Below, piece after piece: positions 38,422 to 54,785 of a stretch of 64,000 nt of DNA (positions within the stretch are counted from its first letter, which is position 1; every line of letters starts with the position of its first letter). The stretch spans positions 1,860,001 to 1,924,000 of the forward strand of contig WARS01000051.1 of the NCBI GenBank assembly GCA_008933995.1, given 5' to 3'. This stretch comes from Datnioides undecimradiatus. Taxonomy: Eukaryota > Chordata > Actinopteri > Lobotiformes > Datnioididae. The notes beneath the pieces are model-generated. The model was not told the origin of the DNA. It searched no databases and was given only the letters and a program-made list of their open reading frames with translations. The translations under genes and the position numbers were made by a program.

Positions 38422-41400
38422 CACACTGAGGGATTATTTTTTTAAAATGACAGAACCTGCAGCCTCTCGACGTGGAACCAGATGTGCTGGTTTACCGTAC
38501 AGCAGAGGCAGCTCATTTGATCAGTCGGCTGCATTGAAAATAGCTGCTGTCCTCGTTTTCATCGACCTAATGACGAGCTCATCTGGGTTTTCTAAATGGG
38601 CCAGCTCCGGAGCGAATCACGCCCAGGATTTCTGCTAGAGAAACATCTAACGGTTGAGGGGAGCATCACGCTACGTCTTTTGCGCTTTGGTGAAGTGGAG
38701 CGAACCATGGGCGGTCCAGCCCAGAAGCCTCATGTTTTAGGACTGAGATCCAATTACGGCAATGAACAATATAAATGTGCAAATGTAAAGTCAGGGCTGT
38801 AACAGCTTTAGTTACTGGCAGCATTAGAGGAAGCACAAGTGAAGGTAGAGAAGAACACAAGTCATAGTCGGATAGTCGGTTTCAGTAGTCAGATAGTCAA
38901 AGTTTCAGTTTCGGGTTTTTATCAAGAAACATATCAACCACAGAAAAAACATGTATCAAATCTCTGACTTCACCTATCATCCTCAACTATTTGATGACTG
39001 TTTGCATCTCGTCAGTTTTGCTTCAAAACCCAGTGATCCTTCTCACCCGCTGTGGAAGACAGTGGGTGAGAAGTGTACGCTTTAACATGAGGCCTCTAGA
39101 TTTAGCGGCTGTGGCACAGCTGATTGGTCTGGTGCCTCGATCGGCCTCATGAATAAAAATGGAAGCTTTGTTTGCTGCTTTATTGAAACTTCTCGGAGCA
39201 TAGACGGTATTTATATTTCAGTCATTTCCATAGAAAAGAGATTCACTTTCTGTTGCAGGTCTAAGACTGGGTGCATCTTGAATTCATTCAATGCAAGTGA
39301 CAATTAGAACGAGACTGATAAATTCTACTTAGGTCATATAATAACCAAAAAAAATGCAGAATAGAACTAAATATTCATAGAATTAGAAATAAATATTTAA
39401 TTCTGTCATGTAGCTCCAAACGTCCAAAAGCCTGGCATCCAGTAGAGGAAGGAGACGACAGGACTGGTGGCGAGGGAAAGATCAGTTGCCTGTGGTTGCA
39501 GTGAGGCTGGAGATGGTGAGTGAGCAGCACTCGCGCAGTAAATCCCGTTATGTCACAGATTAGCAGCGTGCCGTCCTGCAGATGGAAGGGATGATGTTGG
39601 AGAAAGGGAGAGAAGTCAACGTTCACCCGGTGACCACGAGGATTACAGCCCCTGTAAAAGCACATCCCATTGGTCCGATTAGGATTAGAGACTTGTAAAC
39701 CGAGGTGCGATTGGACATGGCTGTGATCACATCTGGTCGGAACCAAAATGGGATTAACAAGGGAGCACAGGCCCATCCCACTGGCGCTAGTTGAGATAAC
39801 GCTCGCTGCTTATTGGACAACCAAACGTTAAATTTTCATGGCAGTATTCTGATTGGTCTGAGACCAGTTAATGCTTACTTGTCAAGTCAGTTGACTTATT
39901 CTTGTTTGCTGCAGATTCGGCATTAATATGAACATCCTAATATACAGCTCACTAACGATGATAGCACTGTAGTTTAGAAATAGCCCGGAGTACTTTGCAT
40001 AAGCAAAACACCTATTTACACAGATCCAGTTTCAAACTCGGACCCACCCCGACCCTCCAACTCTACACGAGCACGTAAACACACTCTCATTTCCTTTTCC
40101 TTCCCTCCCTTCTCTCTGTTTTTCTGTCTCTCCTGCACCCATCATTTGCACAGCTCCCCCTGGTTGATGCACTGCGGCACTGCAGACCCGCATGCTCCTC
40201 AGTGGCCCCTGAAACAATATTGGAATGAAAACTTATTTTTGGCACTTATTCAATATGCAAAGTGATTTACGGGAAAAGCAGCAGAGAGCAAACAAATAAG
40301 CAAAGGCAAATGCGAGCAGAAACCACAGACAGAAGCATAACATGACATAAATGAAGAAAAGGAAAATATGAAATGGCAATAGGAGACACTCAAAGACAGT
40401 GTGCTGTGCATCTTTTCCCAGACAACATACACACTCATCATCACATCAACAAATGAATGTCAAGAAATGTTTATTTATGTCAATTTAAGTTTTCTCATTC
40501 AAAAGGAAGTGGTTATGATGAGATCTACCTGAAAACACTGTAATATGATTATATCTTTAAAGAAGTCTTCATAAATATCATTTCTGTGGGAAGGTCCAGA
40601 AGGTCTGGATCATCCTCGCTCGGACGGTATCGCACGGTATCGACCCACCCTGTTGTAGTGCGAGCTGTACACCTTACATCTTACCTCCAGCCGTATAGAA
40701 AAATGTCCTTATCATGACTGTGTCAAGCCCAGTTATGATCCCACAGTGGTGAATAATACATACTTTAACAAGAGCTGTTTATTAAATATTCATCAGCCTC
40801 CATCGTCTCCGTTAATTGAACATCCTCAAAGCCTCTTCATTTGAATGGCAAATCAGCCGAATTTGGGTTGACCCCAGCGACACCTCTTAAACGTGCGAGC
40901 TGCTCACAGTACGCCACTGGATCCTGCTTTCGGTGTCAGTATTACAGTAGAGTCTCATTGAGTCTCCTGTGTTCATTTGTAAATATGTACTTGCTTCTAT
41001 CAGCCTTTTTTTTTTACTGGACTATTCTGCACAGTGCACAGGGACGTGTTGCAGGCCTGATCTGAGTTACATGATGGTCCATACTTGTGGAGAAATGGCC
41101 ACCCAGGCGTTTGTGAAACCTCACCTTGAGAACGACTTCATTTTTAGGCTACAACAGTCAGAAACTGTTACTGTTTGATAGCGTCGAAGGCCGTGACGCA
41201 CATGAATCAGTAACGGGAGAAACTGTAGTGTTGTTAGAAAATAGAACGTATGCTGGAGACCCTCCAGGGTATGAGTGCACTCCTCTGAAGAGCAAATTCC
41301 CGTAAGTGGATGTTAACATTCATATACTTCACATGCTCTCGGTCTGGCACTAATAAGACCAATCAACGGTGAATTAATGAAAAGACCAGCGTTTAACAAT

Positions 41401-42394
41401 AGCAAGACCTGAACATATGTGAATATCGGGTAGTTAATGAGGGAGATGGTCACTCCTCAGCCTTTGGATCCTGGCAATGACTGTGACACAACTAGAGCCG
41501 CATCTCCATTGTGATCTTTGGTAAATAGTTATCAGTGATGTGGATATAATGACTAAGTAGGTAGAGACAATGAATAGGTGATCTAGAATTCTGCTGTTGA
41601 AAACCATGAGTAAAGCTTGAAGGCTACATAAATATTACGTAAATGGGTACAGACTGTTTTGTCAAAGTACTGTTGTCATGGGGAAAAATTAAGTTAGTTT
41701 TTTATTCTCATATAATTTGTATTTATTTTAAGCGGTTAATAAATGCAGCGGCGCCTTTACTGCCTCAGGTGTGATATTAATTCAAGCAGAAGGCGGCTGC
41801 AAGAGAGCGGTGATGTCATAAAAATGATGCTCGTATGATTGTGCTGCTCTTTTTGGCCAGCTTTTGGGTTCTGGATGTTAAAAGCAGGGGCATTTAATAA
41901 GTTGTCACTGTATTCCTGGCTACTTTCACCAAACTGGCTTCCATTTGTATACTATGTGCCTTCCAGAGCACATGCATTTGCCTCTGCTCTAGCGCCGAAT
42001 AGGCACAAATCAATCACTTTTACCGGGATTTACTGGAATTTGTCGTGTTCTGAAATCTCTTTCGTCAATAGAGGGTCTTTCCCTCCATCACAGCGAGCTA
42101 AGACTTGCCGTTCCTAGACTTTGTAGACATGTTCCTCTCATGTTCTGAGTACGTATAACCTGGAAAGCCAACGGTCACTCTGTCACACATGGTGCCATTC
42201 TTTTTCCTCTTTAGAATAGTTTAAGGAACTTTATGTAAAATAGCATAAACGCTCTAATGGAACAGGAAATTGCAACCTCACCATACATCTTTGACCAGCT
42301 AACGTGCACTCTATTGGCAGTAATACTGGAGACGGACCAGGACTGTCTTTATAAGCATCTAATGGGTACTGCAGCTTGCAGTGATATCCTATGA

Positions 42395-48996
<6,602 letters not shown>

Positions 48997-49051
48997 TGCG
49001 CCTCCATGACAGCATATCAGAGGAAGGATTCCACTATCTGGTCTTTGACTT
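48997..49051 (+). CDS. camk2d: camk2d coding exon 4 (residues 73-90 plus two bases of L91)
   Basis: A 55-nt exon with a strong acceptor (TTTCTCTCCAG, ending 48996) and the donor GTAAGT at 49052. It completes V73 and encodes RLHDSISEEGFHYLVFD plus two bases of L91. This covers N-lobe strands beta4 and beta5 and leads into the hinge; F89 is the expected gatekeeper position. The residues match all vertebrate CaMKII isoforms I know, so this exon does not help assign the paralogue. Confidence 0.97.
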
Positions 49052-51527
49052 GTAAGTGCACGACTTTGGTATTGTCCCAGTTTTGCATCTTAAGATGTCA
49101 CGTGGTTAAAGAAGTGCCAAACACACTGCAACACATACTCACGTCATGCTCAGGAGAGGTAAAACCTGACAGCTGCCAATCAGATGTCCTGTCACCGAGG
49201 CACCATGGGAGCTTAGACTTGGCGTGTCCACCTCCTCATTGCCCCATCTGTCTCAGCTACGCCATGCGCTCAGTCATCGCACACCCTCAGCATGTTCATG
49301 CGTTGCACAGAATCATCACATGCATACTTAAACCTGCTCTATATGACAACATCTCTAAATGCACATAGGTAACATTGCATCATATACACATTATTCATCT
49401 AAATGAGAGACTTTGACTGATAGAAATGTAAAGTCAATGACTTTTTAAATCATTGAAGATGAATCTTTTAGTTTTTGCGCCATGACGGCCAGATTGAGAC
49501 GTGATTTCCCAAATATGATCAGTCCACAGTCTGATTTCTCAGTTTCATAAAACTAGATGGAAGTGTGCAACATAACCTTTGTCATTCGAAATGAATGTGA
49601 AATATATATCCCCCAGCCCTTAACCCAGCACAGCACCCCCACAGTGACAGAGCTCAAGCTCCTTACGTTGCAAACCCGTGACATGCACCCATTCGTGGTT
49701 CCTTGGCGCAAAGCATTCTGGGATGCCTGGAGATGCTGAGCAAGTGGGCGATGCCGTTCAAATTCTAAAACAAAGTTACGATCACGTCCAAACAGCAGAT
49801 CAAGCTGCAGCACAGGTGGAAACGAGGTAATGGGGTGGCTGGTGAGGGGAGGGAAGGTAGAGGGAGGTGGATGGATGAGACAATCCCAGCAACACCTTCA
49901 AGGCACCATGAGTTTGACTCCTAATGTGCTCCTCAATCCAAAAGATCCAGCATTACACAACTTACGTATTAAACAAGCTAACCTAAGTTGGTATGACCAT
50001 GGCTTTCCTGTAAAGCAGCTTAAACTCTGCAGTCCCTTGTCACCACCCTCTATTAATCTGTATGGTCCAATTTGCTAATAGAGCTCACTATTGTTTTTCA
50101 TCCTGACCCTAATATTTTGGGCTCTCTCTGTCACTTCATTTCTTCCGTCCTTCAAATCTCTCCCGGCTCCCCTTCATCGCCCATAACTCACCGTCTCCTT
50201 CGTTCCTCCCCTCATGTGTAGAGTCAGCTGTTGTTTGCATTCTAATCTGGCAGCCAGGGAGGAAATTGCCTCTGAATTATTTTCAGTGCTGCATTTTAAT
50301 ATGACGAAGAGCAATAAAAAAAGAATAAAAGAACAGAGGGTGTTCCTTTTTTGGCTAAAAGACGATACACGGATAAAGAGCATTCCTCCCCTTTATTTCC
50401 TGAGGAGAAAACGTGCCTGGAAGGACGAGGAGACATAACAACGCTGCAAATTACCCATGAATGAAAGATAGAGCAAATATATTATCGGGCTTATATTTAG
50501 TGAGCCGAGTGAAAGCTATGGAACAGATTGGGAGAACATGCCGGATCAGAGGAAATCATAACACCAACACTTCATATTTGGGTCACTTCCTAGCAGCTGA
50601 ATGAAGGCCAACAATAACACTGGCACTGTCCAGACCTTTTTACAACTGAATGTGTCACCAAGTCTTTAAAGGTTTCATGAGGCCCCCGAGGGCACAGAGC
50701 GGTTACGTTTTCCACAGCTCATGGAAAACGTTTAGCCTTACAATACGCCTCAGGTCATTCTACATGGTTTTGTGGAAAATGACCCACTGGCCCACTTTTA
50801 AACTCCATTGATGTTAAACATGGAGTTTAGATGGTTGGTACTACCCAGTCTGCAAAAAAACGGTGCCGCATGCTATGAGGTTCTGACGGAGCCTCAGCAA
50901 GTCTGACAAGATAACCCTGGTGATGTCATAAGAGGGATTTTGTCTTGGGCTGGGAAACTTCAGATTCCTAAGAAAGTCTGATACCTCAGGTTGTAGGGTT
51001 ATGGAAATGCAAGCATTTATGAGACACTTTGCATTATGGGAATTTTAGGATCCAGTTTTTTAGATGACTGCCCTATATCTATGTATACAGCAACATCGTC
51101 TGCATACAAACATGTCGTCTTTTGAGGTCCAACAGGCCGAATCACAGCATAACGTAGTGCTCTATAATTACTACAGCTCCATGCTGTTTGAGATATTCCA
51201 GTCGGTATTGCCGACTTGGAAAAGCACTCTGGCTTGTAGCCATAAGCTGATGGAAAGACATGGAAATCTGTTCCAGCTGAATAAACAATGGCCCTATACT
51301 GTGTGACCGTATCTGCTGCAATGTATTATTGCAGTGATTTCACCATTTAACCCAGATGGTGTTCAGAAAAGCTCTCTTCCGGATGAGATTCGTTACCGTG
51401 CAGCGTTGTGGAGCCCCGTTTTCCTCTCCAGTTGTGATTTTACACTTCACTTCTTTTCCTGACATCTATCTTCTTTCTCCTCCTTCTCTTCTGTTTTTGC
51501 CTGTCTCTTCATTTCTCTCTCCTCCAG
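49052..51527 (+). other. camk2d: camk2d intron 4 (2,476 nt)
   Basis: GT-AG intron splitting L91. Contains a perfect 10-bp hairpin (50705-50731) and an AT-rich stretch (50080-50520). The 3' end has a long C/T-rich tract ahead of exon 5. No other gene. Confidence 0.9.
50705..50731. repeat. Perfect 10-bp inverted repeat, 7-nt loop
   Basis: ACGTTTTCCA (50705-50714) and TGGAAAACGT (50722-50731) are exact reverse complements around CAGCTCA. Confidence 0.9.
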
Positions 51528-51593
51528 AGTTACCGGCGGTGAGTTGTTTGAGGACATTGTCGCCAGGGAGTACTACAGTGAAGCCGACGCCAG
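51528..51593 (+). CDS. camk2d: camk2d coding exon 5 (residues 91-112 plus two bases of S113)
   Basis: A 66-nt exon after CTCCTCCAG (ends 51527), with the donor GTCAGT at 51594. It completes L91 and encodes [21 protein letters not shown] plus AG of S113. It covers the hinge and helix D, including the [10 protein letters not shown] segment that contacts substrate. The last codon is split AG|T, which forces the next exon to start with T or C. Both exon 6 versions start with T. The donor GTCAGT is less ideal than GTAAGT, which may make the following exon choice easier to regulate (inference). Confidence 0.97.
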
Positions 51594-53048
51594 GTCAGTG
51601 CAATGCTCAGCTGCGTCGAGGTTTCTGGATCCACTGAGCAAATGTCACGTGAAACTTATTGAGTCGACCTTGGCGAAATAAAAGGCACATCCAAGCAGGT
51701 GCACGGCATGGAACGGTTAACAAAACTCCATCCGTTGCAAGTCCTGATGTTGCGTCACCAACCTGTCGCTGTGCGTTTGACTTTAAATGTACGTTACACA
51801 CAAAAATACAACCCTATCTCATTGTGCACAAGTGTTTCCTGTTGTGCTGCCTTTGATGTGCCTTTTATGCCAGGAAACTTCTCCTTCTACACATCTTGTT
51901 CTACCTCTGTCCTTTGATTATTGGTCTACTCTTCCCCAATTTGATCTCCTTACCCGTCTGTGAAAAATCCACTCCAAAAAGAACCCCGTCTGATGGAAGG
52001 AACGCAGCTTGATCATAGCTTGTTTCCATTAAAGCCTCATTCAAGGTTCCTTTTTTTAATAACTCTGAAGATCTTCAGTGTTTCCATCCAGCTGGATTGA
52101 AGCTTGACTGTCGGTTGACGGGGCAGCTCCAGGATTTGTCATCGGGAGTCGTAACTCTTTTGATGTTAACGAGACAGTTGTTCATTCAGTGTTGGAAGAC
52201 TGAGATGTTGAGGATGTGGCCTCTTTGTAGTGGATTTTATTTGTTTGTAAAAGAGACGTTAAAGATGACATCAGAAAGAGCTTTATACATAAAAAGAACA
52301 TGCATGTGTCCTGTATTTTTCTCTTCTCGTTCAATGACTTAAAGGAACAGTTCAACAATGTGCTTTCTTCCCAAGAGTGGAGTGAAGGCCGGTCACATGC
52401 AAGCAGGAAGCAGGAGGAAACCGCTAGTCTGTCTCATTTTAAGATTAACACGTTTAATCTGAGCACAGCCACAAATGTAGATACTGAGGTGAGTCATGTC
52501 CTGGAACAGCTCAGCGCTATGAGTCTCATCACAGTGAGGTTGCTAGGTATGACTGTGCCTGCACGGAGGCCTATACCGAGATGTGTGCCATCTCACTGTA
52601 TCTGCATCATCTGATTAAAGACCCTGCATTACAGCAAGAGACAGAGAAGAGATATGTGTGGATAAACTGATAAAGATGGTTTAAAATGCCCCAAAATCAA
52701 AAAGAATCAGTTACATTTTGTTAAGATTGAAATTCAACAGATAAGATGCATTGTGTGAGTTTTGTTGGTGGCAGGCTAGCTGTTTCCCCCTGCTCCCACT
52801 CTTTATGCTAAGCTAGGCTAAGTACATCCTGACCGATACTGATCTCATCTGACTCTTGAACAGAGAGCAGTTCGACACATTTTCAAAATGTTGAACTATT
52901 CCTTTAAAGCATTTCCTTATTGTCAATCAAGTGTTGTTATTTCATGTGTTTGGTGTGTTCTGTCTGCCTGTTCTTGTTTCCTGACATTTACCTGTTCTCC
53001 CTCTTCCTCTCCTTTTTGCTTCTGGCCTGGTCCGTCTCTCCTCCACAG
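51594..53048 (+). other. camk2d: camk2d intron between exon 5 and exon 6A (1,455 nt)
   Basis: GT-AG intron splitting S113. The right half is mostly the TTAA-flanked element (52339-52907). The last 140 nt hold a strong pyrimidine tract (CTCCCTCTTCCTCTCC) leading to exon 6A. TGCATG occurs at 52301-52306. Splicing of exon 5 directly to 6B would remove 3,119 nt. Confidence 0.88.
52339..52907. mobile_element. TTAA-flanked nonautonomous DNA element with terminal inverted repeats
   Basis: The left end TTAAAGGAACAGTTCAACA (52339-52357) and the reverse complement of the right end at 52889-52907 match at 18 of 19 positions, both including TTAA. The right half reads CTAGCTGTTTCCCCCTG, TTTATGCTAAGCTAGGCTAA and TTTTCAAAATGTTGAACTAT, a combination I recognise from an abundant fish foldback/MITE-like repeat. 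TTAA target sites are used by the piggyBac and Kolobok superfamilies; which applies is unresolved. There is no transposase frame. The element ends 141 nt before exon 6A. Confidence 0.78.
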
Positions 53049-53121
53049 TCACTGCATACAGCAGATTCTAGAAAGTGTAAATCATTGCCACATAAATGGC
53101 ATAGTGCACAGGGACTTAAAG
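53049..53121 (+). CDS. camk2d: camk2d alternative exon 6A, delta-type (residues 113-137)
   Basis: A 73-nt exon between the acceptor CTCCTCCACAG (ends 53048), with a long pyrimidine tract upstream, and the donor GTTAGT (53122-53127). It completes S113 and encodes HCIQQIL followed by [17 protein letters not shown]. This is helix E and the start of the catalytic loop; D135 of HRD is the catalytic base. ESVNHCH and GIVHRD match mammalian delta, with Ile128 in place of Leu. It is one of two same-length versions and is mutually exclusive with the exon at 54713-54785. Relative to 6B it has the stronger acceptor and the weaker donor. A transposable element ends 141 nt upstream. Confidence 0.96.
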
Positions 53122-53351
53122 GTTAGTAAAGTGACGACAGCAACAGCAAAAAGACGCGGGCCTGCCCACCTGTGGCACCTTGCCTCGCTCCTCCGCTGCC
53201 TGATCAGTCGACCAATTAACCTTTCACTGAGTGCCGCCTCCTCCAAAACCACACCCCCTCCTCCACCAGTCACCCTCCCACACGGCCCCCTGCTGCAGGG
53301 CGTTGCGGGCTGGTTGGCTGGAGAGGAGGCGGTAGGTCATTTAGTAAAGCT

Positions 53352-53390
53352 GGGAGGGGCTGGTAGAGCTCATCATGGCCTGCCCCTCCC
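53352..53390. repeat. 9-bp GC-rich inverted repeat, 21-nt loop
   Basis: GGGAGGGGC (53352-53360) pairs exactly with GCCCCTCCC (53382-53390). It lies 231 nt after exon 6A and 19 nt before a TGCATG motif. Confidence 0.85.
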
Positions 53391-53408
53391 GTATGCCAGA
53401 ACACAAAG

Positions 53409-53414
53409 TGCATG
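53409..53414 (+). promoter_or_regulatory. TGCATG (RBFOX-type) motif downstream of exon 6A
   Basis: The RNA UGCAUG is the known RBFOX recognition sequence. It lies 288 nt after the end of 6A, a side from which RBFOX usually promotes inclusion of the preceding exon. Function here is inferred; a single hexamer can occur by chance. Confidence 0.35.
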
Positions 53415-54703
53415 TAGCATCTGTCCAGAACCATGCTCTGACACAGCCACCGAGAGGCTGCAGGCTGAGAGAGGAAGAGGAGGACCAAGAGGAGGATGAA
53501 GTGGATCGGAAACCGTCTTCCATGACAATTTGTATTCCAATTTATGACTCTAATGTTGTCTCAGTGCCACAATTTATGCTTTGTTTACATATCAGAAGAA
53601 GTGTTTCACTCACCTCTACCGTTAGTAAGACCATTATGTCCACATAAAGTGCAGGAGCTTCACATCAGTGCGTGGCTCTGTTTACATTAGGGCTATCTGA
53701 GGGAAGGATTCAGTATCCACTGCTGAAATGTGCCGCAGGTGTGATTCAAACATGGTTTTAATTTACCGCGTTGGTCTTCTGTGGTCCAAATATGCCCACT
53801 TCAAAACAAAATCCGTTTCTGTCGGCATAATTACAAACCCCACTGACCCCAGCAGGAGCCACGGAGAAAAGGGAAAGTCGGCTGATTTTGATTGTTCCCA
53901 GTGTGACGGTGTAATCAATCTGTCACTAGCACTCAAGTTAGTGTGGTAACAGGAGCTGTTCCAGGAGTGATTCAGTGAGGAATGAGCCCCAGGTTTTGTT
54001 TCTGATTGTTGGATGAAGTGGATTTCACCTGTTCACCTACAGAATAACGTTGTGCGTTCTGTTGGTTGAGGGTCCACTCTGTGTCTTTTCAAACATATAA
54101 AATTAGAGAATGGTGCTTAGTTGGAGAATTAACACTAGCTCCCTCCTGATCACCAAATTTGCTAGCTCCAGTCGTCTGTTTCGACACAGCTACTGACGAT
54201 ACTGCCGGTCTGCTGCAAACAGCCTTCTCGTTTTAATTTGAGGTCCAGCAACCAGCTGCAAACTCTTCCACACTGTTGGCTTAGTACTGAGCAGCATTAT
54301 CAGATTGAAACCAAGCCCTCCTACGTGTCCCTCTTCAGTCTCTCAGAGTCCAGCCTCCGGTCGGCCAGGAGCTAACACCACTTCTGTTTTGAGACTCGGG
54401 CAGAGAATTGGCCACGCTGTCTGAGCAGTGTCACATCTCTGCTCTTCTTCTCTGGGTCTGTCACAGCAGACATCACGTGGTGACCGTGGCAACAAACAAA
54501 AATTACCTTTTTAACGTTGGTCAAGTGGTCCATTTTGCCAAATTACCCCTCTTGGCAGGTGGGGGTGGGGCTGTTCAGTTGCCACAGTTGCTGTACATTC
54601 CCCGACACTCACACATGGCCAGCAGCTCCCCGAGTGTCAAAGCGAGCTCACAGCCACAGACAGTGAGTGGTAGCTTGTCACTAACCCATGGCCCCCTGGT
54701 GTT

Positions 54704-54709
54704 TGCATG
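54704..54709 (+). promoter_or_regulatory. TGCATG (RBFOX-type) motif overlapping the exon 6B acceptor
   Basis: TGCATG directly precedes the CAG acceptor (TTTGCATGCAG) of exon 6B. RBFOX bound at or upstream of a 3' splice site usually represses the exon. It also interrupts the pyrimidine tract, making the 6B acceptor weak. Function inferred. Confidence 0.45.
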
Positions 54710-54712
54710 CAG

Positions 54713-54785
54713 TCATTGCATTCAGCAGATCCTAGAGGCTGTGCTCCACTGCCACCAGATGGGCGTGGTCCACCGCGACCTCAAG
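54713..54785 (+). CDS. camk2d: camk2d alternative exon 6B, alpha/beta-type (residues 113-137)
   Basis: A second 73-nt exon 6, 1,591 nt downstream of 6A, with acceptor TTTGCATGCAG (ends 54712) and donor GTAAGT at 54786. It completes S113 and encodes HCIQQIL followed by [17 protein letters not shown]. It differs from 6A at 5 of 25 residues (S122A, N124L, I128Q, N129M, I131V) and matches what I know of CaMKII alpha and beta. The DNA is 50/73 identical to 6A and much richer in G/C at third positions (20 of 24 codons against 12 of 24). There are no stops, both splice sites are intact and HRD is present, so it looks functional and not a decayed copy. Whether it is expressed cannot be seen from the DNA. 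Confidence 0.88.

Larger units (their letters stand above)
53122..54712 (+). other. camk2d: Intron between alternative exons 6A and 6B (1,591 nt)
   Basis: Begins GTTAGT and ends TGCATGCAG. C-rich near 53160-53330. It contains a 9-bp hairpin (53352-53390), TGCATG at 53409-53414, and TGCATG overlapping the 6B acceptor (54704-54709). At 1.6 kb it is too long for simple steric blocking to explain mutual exclusion. Confidence 0.85.

Noticed and set aside
52888-53499. Long open frame (203 codons) around exon 6A
   Set aside because: It starts in the transposable element end and runs through the intron; only 53049-53121 matches CaMKII. The extra coding length is chance.
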